A stretch of DNA of 20,842 nucleotides, from contig CAZTFU010000028.1 of NCBI GenBank assembly GCA_964612925.1, forward strand, positions 1-20,842, in the 5' to 3' direction. A program made the translations under genes and the position numbers. Of this stretch, positions 14,051-20,842 are shown piece after piece. The notes beneath the pieces were generated by a model, which was not told the origin of the DNA, did not search any database, and saw nothing but the letters and a program-made list of their open reading frames with translations. The stretch is from Phil1 sp964612925. GTDB taxonomy: Bacteria > Bacillota > Clostridia > Christensenellales > CAG-138. Position 1 is the stretch's first letter. Every line of letters starts with the position of its first letter.

Positions 14051-15159
14051 GACTGAACGAAGGCAAACTCGGGGCACAGGAAAGCGTAAGCGTTGCGGCG
14101 GTCGCCATAACTGCGTGCAGTGTGTTTTTGCTTGATTCAAGCAAGGCGTATTCGGGTGGAGATTCGGCCTTTATATCGCTGCCGCTTGGCATAGCTATAA
14201 GCACGGCCGTATTTATGCTTATGTGGCATGCAATGCAAAAACTTGGCGCACACAGCCTAAATGAGCTTTTGAACATATGCGTCGGGCGCAGTGTCGGCAC
14301 GGTCCTCAGTCTGCTTGCTACGGGTATATTTATTCTCTATGCATATAGATTGATGGCACGATTCTGTATTATGATACACGGCCGTGTTTTTACGTCGGCT
14401 CAATATGAAAGCGTGGCACTGTGGATAGTCGTACCCGTGGCATATGCGGCGGCAAAGGGCTTTGAATGTATAGGCAGGCTTGCTAAAGCATTCGGTGCGC
14501 TGATTGGAGTGCTTATGCTTATAAGCCTTGCGTTTATGTTGCCCTCCTACGACATAAGCCGCCTTGCTCCGTTCCCGGGGGATATAACAAAGCTTGCAAC
14601 GGATACCGTATCGCGCAGTGTTGATTCATTGGGGGCATTTCTCGGCCTGCTGTGCGCGGCGGGAGCACTTCAGGGTGCCGAAAACGTCAAAAGGAGCGGC
14701 CTTATCAGCGCGGCTATAGGGTTTGTACTTGTATTGATAATTCAGCTTGCAATTGGTGCAACGTTTACATATGCTGATCTTAGTGAAATGTCAATGCCCA
14801 TATACATTATGAAAATGGTTGTGTTGCGTGAAAGCTACCTTTTCAGGCTGGATCAGCTTAATCTGTTTTCATATATGATAGTTGCCATGATAGCCGCGGC
14901 ATATTTCATATACTGCGCCGCCCTTACACTTACACGTTGTGTGCACGGCAACGATATTCGCCCAACGTCAATAGGCATAAGCGCACTCTTGCTTGTATCA
15001 CTGCGCGTTGACCATCGCTTTGAAGCAGGCATAATACAGCGCACCATTGATTTTTTATACGATAATGCGTACTTTGCCGCTATTCCGTTTGCGGCTGCCG
15101 CGGCCGCAGGACTTATTATACACAGTAGGAGAGGAAAGGCACATGAAGCGAATAATTAA
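14047..15159 (+). CDS. Spore germination permease-like subunit B (GerAB/GerKB family)
   Basis: A 370-residue polytopic membrane protein of the GerAB family, within the amino acid-polyamine-organocation transporter superfamily. In characterised receptors the B subunit binds the germinant. About ten hydrophobic helices are visible, and the N-terminal KLGAQESVSVAA segment and length are typical. Start: ATG 14047, overlapping the gerA stop; GGAGGACGG precedes it. The 3' end overlaps gerC by 17 bases, so the three subunits are translationally coupled. Confidence 0.93.
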   Translation: MRLNEGKLGAQESVSVAAVAITACSVFLLDSSKAYSGGDSAFISLPLGIAISTAVFMLMWHAMQKLGAHSLNELLNICVGRSVGTVLSLLATGIFILYAYRLMARFCIMIHGRVFTSAQYESVALWIVVPVAYAAAKGFECIGRLAKAFGALIGVLMLISLAFMLPSYDISRLAPFPGDITKLATDTVSRSVDSLGAFLGLLCAAGALQGAENVKRSGLISAAIGFVLVLIIQLAIGATFTYADLSEMSMPIYIMKMVVLRESYLFRLDQLNLFSYMIVAMIAAAYFIYCAALTLTRCVHGNDIRPTSIGISALLLVSLRVDHRFEAGIIQRTIDFLYDNAYFAAIPFAAAAAAGLIIHSRRGKAHEANN

Positions 15160-16345
15160 GGCACATTCTTTGTTTATATCATTGCTTATAATGCTCTCCT
15201 TTTCGGGGTGCATAAAGTATGTTGCGCTTGATGAGTACGGCTATGTTATGACGATAGGAGTGGACGAAGGAGAAACATATGATTACCGTTTTTGCTTTAT
15301 AGTTCAGGTGGAAGGGGCAAAGGGGGAGAGCGATGCCGAAAATGTTGTTTTAAGTGCCGAAGGGGATAACATATATGATGCCGTAACGACGATAGAGGTC
15401 AGCGTGCCATATCTGTTGAACTTTGGCAGAACGAACTATATTCTTTTTTCAAAATCGGTGGCTCAAAGCGGGTATATAGTCGGCTTTATAGATGAATCCG
15501 TAAAGAATCTTGGCGTGCGGCGCTCAACAAAGCTGATGGTGACGCTTGATGAATGCATTGATTACTGCATGGGCGTTATAAGCAAGGATTACCCAAATAC
15601 GTCAAAGCGGCAGTATTCCATCCTTCGCGAATATACGTCGGAGGGCATTACGCCCATAACGAATATAGCATCCTTTACCCAAAATGTGCTTGCAAGGCGC
15701 GCCGACAGTATCGTTACGCTTGGTGCAACTGATGATTCCATAGCGAATGAGGAAATAACGGGCAGCAGTCAAGAAAACGGCATAGACCCGTTTGATACCA
15801 CCGATGGAGTTAAGCGCACAGGCGGATTGAGGTCGTATTATATGGGGTGCGCGGTGTTTGACGGGGGCATAATGACGGGCGTGCTCAACGGGCGCGATAC
15901 CGAAATAATGCTTATGGCCAAGGGAAATTTTAGTTCCGGCAGATTATCATTCGACAATGGCGGGAACAATATGGTACTGCTTCTCAAAAGCGGGGGAGAG
16001 CCAAGGGTCAATCTTACGCTTGGCGAAAATCCGTATGTAAACATGGAAATAAAGCTGCAATGCAGCATTGAATCGGGCGGAGAGGATATGGGATACGATG
16101 AGTGGAATCAAAATGTCAAACCCATGATAGAGGATTATCTTAAAAGCGAACTTGAGCGTGTGTTTTACCGTTGCAGAGAGCTGAACAGCGATGCGTTTGG
16201 CCTTGGCCGCTATGCCGTCCTGCAGTTTACGGATACGGAAGAGTGGGAAAACTATGACTGGAAAAGCAAATATGCACAGCTTGAGGCGGAGTTTGCCGTT
16301 GAACTGTATATAGAAAACGAAGAAATAAACTCGATAGGAGGGTAG
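15143..16345 (+). CDS. Spore germination lipoprotein subunit C (Ger(x)C family)
   Basis: A 400-residue Ger(x)C-family lipoprotein. Signal sequence residues 1-22 end in a lipobox (LSFSG-C23); the Cys would be lipidated and anchor the protein on the outer face of the spore inner membrane. The first mature segment (YVALDEYGYVMTIGVDEGE) is the usual Ger(x)C opening, where such proteins read '-I-x-x-x-x-I-D-x-G'. Start: ATG 15143 behind GAGGAAAGG. The frame is open to 15047 but the upstream codons overlap gerB and lack a signal peptide. The tiny gene at 16350 follows directly. Confidence 0.93.
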   Translation: MKRIIKAHSLFISLLIMLSFSGCIKYVALDEYGYVMTIGVDEGETYDYRFCFIVQVEGAKGESDAENVVLSAEGDNIYDAVTTIEVSVPYLLNFGRTNYILFSKSVAQSGYIVGFIDESVKNLGVRRSTKLMVTLDECIDYCMGVISKDYPNTSKRQYSILREYTSEGITPITNIASFTQNVLARRADSIVTLGATDDSIANEEITGSSQENGIDPFDTTDGVKRTGGLRSYYMGCAVFDGGIMTGVLNGRDTEIMLMAKGNFSSGRLSFDNGGNNMVLLLKSGGEPRVNLTLGENPYVNMEIKLQCSIESGGEDMGYDEWNQNVKPMIEDYLKSELERVFYRCRELNSDAFGLGRYAVLQFTDTEEWENYDWKSKYAQLEAEFAVELYIENEEINSIGG

Positions 16346-16349
16346 ATGT

Positions 16350-16502
16350 ATGGTAGCATATATAATAGTGCTTGTTGCGGCGGAACTGTACTGTACGGCC
16401 TATGCCGTTTACACAATAAAAAGAGGGCCTTTGGCATCGGCCCTGCTTGCTATATTTATGGTAATGGCGCCGCTTGCGCTTGCTGTGATAGCGTTTGCTT
16501 AG
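16350..16502 (+). CDS. 50-residue two-helix membrane protein, GerD-subunit-like
   Basis: ATG 16350 is seven bases after AGGAGGG (16336-16342) and four bases after the gerC stop, so it is read as the fourth gene of the receptor operon. The product is almost wholly hydrophobic: helix 1 at about 3-22 (AYIIVLVAAELYCTAYAVY), a basic turn (TIKRGP), helix 2 at about 27-49. Some Bacillus germinant receptor operons encode small two-helix D proteins that modulate germination; position and topology fit that role, but homology is not shown. The longer frame from ATG 16346 is Cys-rich and incoherent, with too short a ribosome-binding spacing. The stop codon abuts that of the convergent DUF3006 gene. Confidence 0.72.
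   Translation: MVAYIIVLVAAELYCTAYAVYTIKRGPLASALLAIFMVMAPLALAVIAFA
16417..16444 (-). terminator. Terminator of the DUF3006 gene, inside the small membrane-protein gene
   Basis: On the minus strand AGGGCC (16444-16439) pairs with GGCCCT (16429-16424) across a 9-base loop, followed by CTTTTTATTG. It lies 58 bases past the DUF3006 stop, antisense to the 50-codon ORF. Confidence 0.68.
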
Positions 16503-16733
16503 TTACTGCCTTTCGTTTTCATCGCTGCTACAAAGCCTGCGCAGTCGTTCCCTTAAAGAAAGACGCCACTGGGCAGTAGCCTCTTTATCAACGTGATATG
16601 TGCCGCTGTCATCAACATTGACAATGTCGCCTTCATCGGCATCCGATGGGAGCAGTGCCCTTTCTACCGAATAGAGCTCGCCGTTATCGTCTATTATCGC
16701 CTTGTCGCCTTCAAACCTGTCAATGCTCTTCAT
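16503..16733 (-). CDS. DUF3006 family protein
   Basis: A 76-residue protein with the DUF3006 pattern: it opens with IDRFEGDKAIIDDNGELYSV and continues through ALLPSDADEGDIVNV, a small beta-rich fold of unknown function found across Firmicutes. The C-terminus is basic and helical (RLSLRERLRRL). Start: ATG 16733 with GGAGG seven bases upstream; the open frame to 16850 beyond it is unlikely to be translated. It has its own promoter and a terminator inside the convergent gene. The cytoplasmic role is unknown. Confidence 0.85.
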   Translation of the reverse strand: MKSIDRFEGDKAIIDDNGELYSVERALLPSDADEGDIVNVDDSGTYHVDKEATAQWRLSLRERLRRLCSSDENERQ

Positions 16734-16760
16734 AAAATGACCTCCACACTTGATAATTCT

Positions 16761-16790
16761 ATTATACCCCATCACACACGCATATAACAA
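16761..16790 (-). promoter_or_regulatory. Sigma-A promoter of the DUF3006 gene
   Basis: Minus strand: TTGTTA (16790-16785), 18-base spacer, perfect TATAAT (16766-16761), about 28 bases ahead of the start codon. Confidence 0.65.
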
Positions 16791-16874
16791 GCGCATGTAT
16801 TCATTTGATAATGCCGATTGCGAAAAACCGAGTGCGGAATGCACGCACAATGTAATTTCGGATAACCTTATAAA

Positions 16875-16928
16875 TATTCTATTCTGTATGAATAAACTAT
16901 GTGTTACAATTATAGAATAATGTCGAAA
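16875..16928 (+). promoter_or_regulatory. Inverted repeat, extended -10 and Spo0A box before the 16943 gene
   Basis: TATTCTAT (16875-16882) and ATAGAATA (16912-16919) are a perfect 8-bp inverted repeat 29 bases apart. TGT-TACAAT (16902-16910) between them is an extended -10 candidate. TGTCGAAA (16921-16928), a perfect Spo0A core, lies just downstream of the likely start site, a position usually associated with repression. Confidence 0.5.
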
Positions 16929-16942
16929 AAAGGGGAAAAAGG

Positions 16943-17215
16943 ATGACAGATGAACTTGAATTCGACTTTAGCCCGAATCCGAAGGACGAAAAGCCGAGAA
17001 AACTGGACGCGGCTACACAGCGCCGCATACTTGAGGAAAGATCCAAGGGAATTAAAATGCGGGTTGATTTGATGCTGTCCGAAAGCGCAGAACGCAGCAG
17101 TGACTTTACGGATGCACGACTGAACGAGCTGTGCAAAGAGTATGAAAACCTGGTACTTGACGCAAACGAGCTTGAAAACTTGCTCTTTGACGATAACGGA
17201 GGGGAAGATAATTGA
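16943..17215 (+). CDS. Small acidic hypothetical protein
   Basis: A 90-residue, highly charged soluble protein with no membrane segment. It has an acidic N-terminus (DELEFDFSPNPKDE), a basic central stretch (ATQRRILEERSKGIKMRVDL) and an acidic helical C-terminus (ENLVLDANELENLLFDDNGG). The middle and end look helical, possibly coiled coil. I do not recognise the family. Start: ATG 16943 behind AGGGGAAAAAGG. The upstream inverted repeat and Spo0A box suggest control linked to sporulation. A TTG-initiated 24-codon frame overlaps its stop. Confidence 0.75.
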   Translation: MTDELEFDFSPNPKDEKPRKLDAATQRRILEERSKGIKMRVDLMLSESAERSSDFTDARLNELCKEYENLVLDANELENLLFDDNGGEDN

Positions 17216-17286
17216 AATTTATCGGCAAAGTACAGGTTGAGTACAAGGCTGTTAGTAAAAAACTCAGTACCACGAAAACAGTGTAA
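17212..17286 (+). CDS. 24-codon ORF overlapping the previous stop, probably a truncated gene
   Basis: TTG 17212 overlaps the TGA of the previous gene and has GGAGGGGAAG (about 17199-17208) in front, so it looks translationally coupled. The peptide (KFIGKVQVEYKAVSKKLSTT, then KTV) reads like the first strand of a longer basic protein and stops just where the sequence style changes to the AT-richer downstream gene. It may be the 5' remnant of an operon partner cut off by the insertion, or a genuine tiny protein. Confidence 0.35.
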   Translation: MKFIGKVQVEYKAVSKKLSTTKTV

Positions 17287-17331
17287 TGCAGAGAGATGTG
17301 GCAACTAATAATAGAGTGCTTAATTTCGCGC

Positions 17332-18669
17332 TTATGTTTGTACTTGATTTTTATACACCTCTTTCAGCATCATTTCTGCTTTTTCCGAGCCAAGTCCAGC
17401 TGCTTGAACCCAATAACGAATGGAAACATTTTGATCAACAGGAACACAGATACCGTCATTATAGCAACAACCAAGCAAATAATATGCATCGGCTGTATCA
17501 TGCTCTTCAAGGTTACTGATTAGGTACTTTGCTTCTTCAGATGCTATTGCGGAAGGGTGATTATTATAAAACTGAAGCATTTCGAACTGAAAAGAAGCAT
17601 TTCCTTTTTGCGCATGTTCGCAGAGTGCTGCATAGTATGCATAAGTTGTTTTATCAATATTAAGTCCTTCCATCGTAAGAGGCTGAAATGCTCTAAACAT
17701 ACCTAGTACGGCATCTAATTTTCTCCTAACTTCTTGCGCGTTCTGTAAAAGCTGTGCATTCATTTCGCAATAAGCTTTTTCCGACATAGCATGTTTCAAC
17801 TGTGCTAAATATTTTGCAAGTTGCTGCCGATAATGCCTGCAAATTTCTTTATAAATATGCAATTTTTTCTGATTATGTTCTCCACAAAGTACTTCCATTT
17901 TCAATACACGGCTAATTTGGTTTATTCTGGCAGTTTGTATATCGGCTTCCATTACAAAACGACTTCGAAATTTTTCGGATTTATCAATCGCGTTCTGTCG
18001 TCTACGTTCTGTTTCGTAAACGGCGTAGCAACATTCATCTTTTTTTAGGTAGCCGATTTGAATCTTTTCTCTGGGAAAATACCCGCGTAATACTCTTCTC
18101 CCTGCACCGAGCCAAATCGCTGTTAAATCCGTCAACCGTTCGTTTTTTTCTTTGTCGTCTAGTCTTGTATGATATATTTCGCTGAAATAATGTGCACATT
18201 CGTGCATAATAATTGCTATTAATGTATCGAATTCGCTGTCCTCAGGTTTGAGAACAATTCTTATCTTTCCATAGTTCATCACGGACTTTTCAAACTGTCC
18301 ACGTATTTCTTCAGCGTTTTTTGACTTTTGATCCAAAAATGATGTTTCAATTTGGACTTTGCTGGGATCAAGGCCGTAATGCCGTAAAACCTGATCTGTT
18401 ACGCTGGCAACCGCTCCTGAATCGTGTGCTTCATAGGTTAGTCTTTCAAAAAAATACTCAGCGTTTTGGACGTGAAATTCCGGACGAGGTATGCTGATTC
18501 GCTGTTCTAAATAATCCAAAAGTTCAGAAATATCGCGATATCTTTCCTGCTGCGATAAGTCTACCGTGTTTTTTATTTGGCTTTTATTATCCGTCCGTGT
18601 TCTTTCAATCCTAGCAGTACGAAATGCAAATGCAACAATTAAAATCAGAGCCAAAACTAAAAAAGCCAT
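17332..18669 (-). CDS. Membrane-anchored HExxH metalloprotease with Sel1-like repeat
   Basis: A 445-residue protein. Residues 1-17 form an N-terminal transmembrane anchor (AFLVLALILIVAFAF). A zinc metallopeptidase-like core follows: H156-E157-C-A-H160, then N176-E177-R-L-T-D181-LTAIWLGAG, where E177 is the likely third ligand. A charged helical region (about 220-340) comes next. A Sel1-like repeat sits at about 385-436 (TADAYYLLGCCYNDGICV, then QAAGLGSEKAEMML). Substrate is unknown. Start: ATG 18669 with AGGGAG upstream. Base composition is AT-richer than the sporulation genes, and no transcription partner is next to it, which suggests acquisition. Domain calls are by pattern; the function is inferred. 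Confidence 0.7.
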   Translation of the reverse strand: MAFLVLALILIVAFAFRTARIERTRTDNKSQIKNTVDLSQQERYRDISELLDYLEQRISIPRPEFHVQNAEYFFERLTYEAHDSGAVASVTDQVLRHYGLDPSKVQIETSFLDQKSKNAEEIRGQFEKSVMNYGKIRIVLKPEDSEFDTLIAIIMHECAHYFSEIYHTRLDDKEKNERLTDLTAIWLGAGRRVLRGYFPREKIQIGYLKKDECCYAVYETERRRQNAIDKSEKFRSRFVMEADIQTARINQISRVLKMEVLCGEHNQKKLHIYKEICRHYRQQLAKYLAQLKHAMSEKAYCEMNAQLLQNAQEVRRKLDAVLGMFRAFQPLTMEGLNIDKTTYAYYAALCEHAQKGNASFQFEMLQFYNNHPSAIASEEAKYLISNLEEHDTADAYYLLGCCYNDGICVPVDQNVSIRYWVQAAGLGSEKAEMMLKEVYKNQVQT

Positions 18670-18703
18670 TGTTGAAACTCCCTATATTATTTATACTATA
18701 ACA

Positions 18704-18732
18704 ATAATATCACACATGTTTTCAAATCACAA
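18704..18732 (-). promoter_or_regulatory. Candidate promoter of the metalloprotease gene
   Basis: Minus strand: TTGTGA (18732-18727), 17-base spacer, TATTAT (18709-18704). Several other AT-rich -10-like hexamers are nearby, so the exact element is uncertain. Confidence 0.4.
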
Positions 18733-18804
18733 TCATTTACCTGTTATTTATATAAAGGACATTTAGCATAAAATCCCTAAAAATCCTATGCCGCGGTGCC
18801 ATAT

Positions 18805-18832
18805 AAAAAACCTGCCGATAAGAACCGACAGG
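18805..18832 (-). terminator. Intrinsic terminator, minus strand
   Basis: As minus-strand RNA, CCUGUCGG (18832-18825) pairs with UCGGCAGG (18818-18811) with two G-U pairs and a 6-base loop, followed by six U residues (18810-18805). On the plus strand the wobble pairs become mismatches. It would end transcription arriving from the broken sugar operon or the ORF at 18903. Confidence 0.78.
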
Positions 18833-18902
18833 ATTTCTTTTCTGGCATTGGTTGCGCCTTTTGATACAATGCAACGCAATTACAAAAGCGTTGTGATGAC
18901 TA

Positions 18903-19235
18903 TCAGAGGCACAGGAAGCCCTTCCACTCGTGCACACCAAAATATTTTACCACCCCTATTATCCGGTCATTTCGGGTGGCAATACATCCATCCCACGCTT
19001 TCCTGAAGGTTGGCCAGAGGCAAGTGGCTGATGCAACTGCGTCCTCCAATGGCTTTGTAAATCTGTCATATCCCGAACCAGGAGCAGCCAGAAGGATGCC
19101 AACCATACCACAGGAATCATAGGTATTCCAGGTGGTCATCACAAGGCTGTTGTATCTGCTTTCCTCCCGAAGCATACACCGAAAGGAAAATCCCTGAAAA
19201 CCGCATTGCGTGCAATGTAGTCTGATCTCTTTCAA
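18903..19235 (-). CDS. Unrecognised ORF, possibly a gene fragment
   Basis: An open frame of 110 codons from TTG 19235 without a clear ribosome binding site. It has a C-x-x-C pair (HCTQCGFQGFSFRC) and a W/G-rich middle (MTTWNTYDSCGMVGILLAAP). In the adjoining frame just upstream (19320-19270) another Cys cluster (CYCYAC) occurs. Together these could be the two halves of a zinc-ribbon region broken by a frameshift. I do not recognise the family. Neighbouring genes are all decayed, so this may be too. The terminator at 18805-18832 lies downstream on the same strand. Confidence 0.35.
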   Translation of the reverse strand: MKEIRLHCTQCGFQGFSFRCMLREESRYNSLVMTTWNTYDSCGMVGILLAAPGSGYDRFTKPLEDAVASATCLWPTFRKAWDGCIATRNDRIIGVVKYFGVHEWKGFLCL

Positions 19236-19333
19236 GGTGCTTCTTGCAGAGTTGATTCCTCAAGCAAAAAATCGAGATTACAGGCGTAACAATAGCAATC
19301 ATCCCGGGTTCGTGGAATTGCAAACCTGGGATG

Positions 19334-19695
19334 GGTTTTCTCCTTGACCGCAGCCTTAGCTCCGGCATCTGCACCTGCAACGGCTCCATATCTGCGTTCT
19401 TCCGTCACGTGCTCCCGGGTATAAAAGTACTGAATAAAGGTCAGCGGGATGGCAAGGCAGGCAATGACCGCCATGGTTGCAAAGTATCCCTGGGCTTCAT
19501 CGCCGTGCACCGTCGAGACAACGGCACTGAGAATGGTGGGGAATAAAATGGAGATTACTCCAGTGCCCACGTTTTTTACAATGGAAGAAGCCATGGAAAG
19601 GCTCTTGCGCTGATTCACGTTTCGGGAGAAAGGGCAGGAACCAGTTCCTTTGCCATGTTCCACATGGTGTAAGAGATGCTTGTAGTACAATACTA
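19334..19695 (-). pseudogene. Fragment of a GPH-type sugar:cation symporter
   Basis: An internal segment of a glycoside-pentoside-hexuronide (MelB-like) transporter. SISYTMWNMAKELVPALS in one frame is followed in another by SRNVNQRKSLSMASSIVKNV, then four hydrophobic stretches (including ISILFPTILSAVVS and MAVIACLAIPLTFIQYFYT), ending REHVTEERRYG. A one-base loss near 19628 separates the two frames. Similarity stops near 19334 (KEKT), so both ends and most helices are missing. It reads in the same direction as the GH65 fragment. Confidence 0.72.
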
Positions 19696-20430
19696 CGTGG
19701 AGCACAGTCACGAAGCCATTATCGCCCCAGAGGAGAGGGAGAAGGTGCAACTGGAACTGGACAAAAGGAAAGCCAGCGGCCGCCAAACCCACTGCGCAGC
19801 CCATCCTCCGGAAAGCTGGTCTGCGGCGATTGTGGAGAATATTACGGTTCCAAAGTCTGGCACTCCACAGACAAGTACCGCAGAACCATCTGGCAATGCA
19901 ATGCCAAATTCCACAACGAAGAAAAATGCAGAACGCCCCATCTCTATGAGGATGATCTGAAACAACACTTCCTGACAGCTCTGAGCCAGCTCCTCGCAGA
20001 CCGAACAGCTCTGCTGGAAGATGGTCGACTGGTGCGAAGGGAACTACCGGATTTTACCAAAATCGAGGAAGATCAGTACAAAATTTCCCAGGAACTGACC
20101 GTGAGGGCCAAAATGATACGAGCCCTGATAAGCGAAAATGCCGCCCGGGAACAACCCCAGACGGCATATGCGGAGCAATATAATTCTTTAGCAGAACGAT
20201 ACGAAAACCTGCAAGCCCAGTTTGATGCCCTCCAACATCAAAAAGAGCAACGCCAACTTCAGGCCGATGCCATAAGCGGCTGCCTGTTCGCACTGAGGGA
20301 ACTGGATACCCTGCAACTCCAATTCTCCGAAGCACTGTGGAATGCCACGGTGGAACGTGCGACCGTGTGCGCTGATGAGCAGCTGGTGTTCCACTTTAAG
20401 AATGGAGGAGAAATACCCGTTCAAATGTAA
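19676..20430 (+). pseudogene. C-terminal fragment of a large serine recombinase, frameshifted
   Basis: The sequence corresponds to the C-terminal part of a large serine integrase/resolvase. QYYVEHSHEAIIAPEE and the following helix are in frame to about 19797. A frameshift leads into the recombinase zinc ribbon (KLVCGDCGEYYGSKVWH, then WQCNAKFHNEEKC). A long coiled-coil region (19990-20330) follows, and the end is CADEQLVFHFKNGGEIPVQM with TAA at 20428. The catalytic Ser domain is absent. Large serine recombinases integrate phages and conjugative transposons; this one cannot be active. It is transcribed opposite to the sugar-gene fragments on both sides. Confidence 0.85.
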
Positions 20431-20446
20431 ATGTGCTTTTGTTTGG

Positions 20447-20775
20447 TCATCGAATAGAGAACAGAGAAGCTGCTGCTTGCCAGGCTTTCCCCATGCAGGC
20501 GAGGCGGAGGCCTTCGTGGCCGGTATTGCTCATGACATATCGCAGATCCAGAAGCAGAGCCTTTTTAAGGTAGGCAAGGCTCTGGACTTTATAGCCGTTT
20601 TGCAGAGCAAAGAGGGCGTGGCCGGCAAAGCTGAGGGTGGAATCATGGAGGCAGATGGAGTCAAAGTCCTTCCATGTCTGCCGCTTTTCCTCTGCTGAAA
20701 ACAGCTGGGGAGACGGGTCATGAGCAGCAGCACATCCGCCTGCTTAATGACCTTATACCGCTGCAAACGGTCAAA
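20447..20775 (-). pseudogene. Fragment of a GH65 sugar phosphorylase
   Basis: Matches the C-terminal part of the (alpha/alpha)6 barrel of glycoside hydrolase family 65 (maltose, trehalose or kojibiose phosphorylases). It starts FDRLQRYKVIKQADVLLLM. After a one-base loss in the G run at 20707-20710 it continues in the next frame as QLFSAEEKRQTWKDF, LHDSTLSFAGHALFALQNG, then NTGHEGLRLACMGKAWQA. The KQADV, HDSTLS and hydrophobic-G-W patterns are family hallmarks. The end is cut off 17 bases after the recombinase stop, and a stop codon precedes FDRL, so it is broken on both sides. The remaining bases to the window edge show no intact frame. Confidence 0.72.
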
Positions 20776-20842
20776 GCATCATGCCTTTTCCACAAAATTC
20801 AGTTCTTACCGCCGTACGAGTGCCAAGCTTTCTCTGCATCTT

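Noticed and set aside
15047..15142. Upstream extension of the GerC lipoprotein
   Set aside because: It overlaps gerB by over 100 bases and would bury the signal peptide and lipobox.
16346..16579. 77-codon Cys-rich ORF after gerC
   Set aside because: Ribosome binding spacing is too short, composition is implausible, and it runs across the DUF3006 gene; the ATG four bases later gives a coherent membrane protein.
18788..19006. 72-codon plus-strand ORF over the terminator region
   Set aside because: It begins within the terminator hairpin region, has no ribosome binding site and no recognisable features.

Overview
The window looks like the chromosome of an anaerobic, endospore-forming member of the Bacillota, most probably class Clostridia, with mid-range GC. 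The evidence is a complete spoIIA operon (spoIIAA-spoIIAB-sigF), a yunB-type sporulation gene, a three-cistron gerA-family germinant-receptor operon, AGGAGG-type ribosome binding sites, sigma-A promoters and U-tailed intrinsic terminators. No rRNA, tRNA or CRISPR array was seen. Species assignment is not possible from sequence reading alone.

Left part (1-3450). A tandem array of small palindromes separated by a 7-base motif (67-235) precedes a MATE exporter and a NUDIX hydrolase, which form an operon closed by a clear terminator. A Phd-like/Doc toxin-antitoxin pair with its own promoter follows. It is bracketed by the 3' end of the NUDIX gene and a second, diverged copy of that 3' end. A 38-codon ORF comes next, facing a probable independent ~85-nt RNA gene on the minus strand (3528-3444). 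That RNA has its own sigma-A promoter and U-tailed terminator, and I could not assign it to a family.

Core sporulation and cell-wall block (3594-12378). spoIIA runs on the minus strand with a Spo0A box upstream. A metallo-beta-lactamase-fold hydrolase diverges from it. Next come a secreted peptidoglycan-binding protein and YunB (minus strand), then a plus-strand operon of class A penicillin-binding protein, uracil-DNA glycosylase-family protein and a secreted SH3/peptidoglycan-binding protein. The two secreted peptidoglycan-binding proteins share an unnamed C-terminal domain with an invariant Asp-Gly-His-x-Cys motif.

Germination block (12393-16502). gerA-, gerB- and gerC-type genes are followed by a tightly coupled 50-codon two-helix membrane protein that resembles the small 'D' proteins of some germinant receptor operons. 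The ribosome binding site of the first gene lies inside the 3' arm of the terminator-like hairpin that ends the previous operon, and a possible promoter sits in or next to the hairpin.

Right part (16503-20842). After a DUF3006 gene and a small acidic-protein gene with a perfect Spo0A box, gene density and style change. There is an AT-rich membrane-anchored HExxH metalloprotease with a Sel1-like repeat, then about 2 kb of broken genes: a short unknown ORF, a GPH-type sugar transporter fragment, the C-terminal part of a large serine recombinase, and a GH65 sugar phosphorylase fragment. The recombinase remnant separates the two fragments of what was probably one sugar-utilisation operon, so this end reads as a decayed insertion site.
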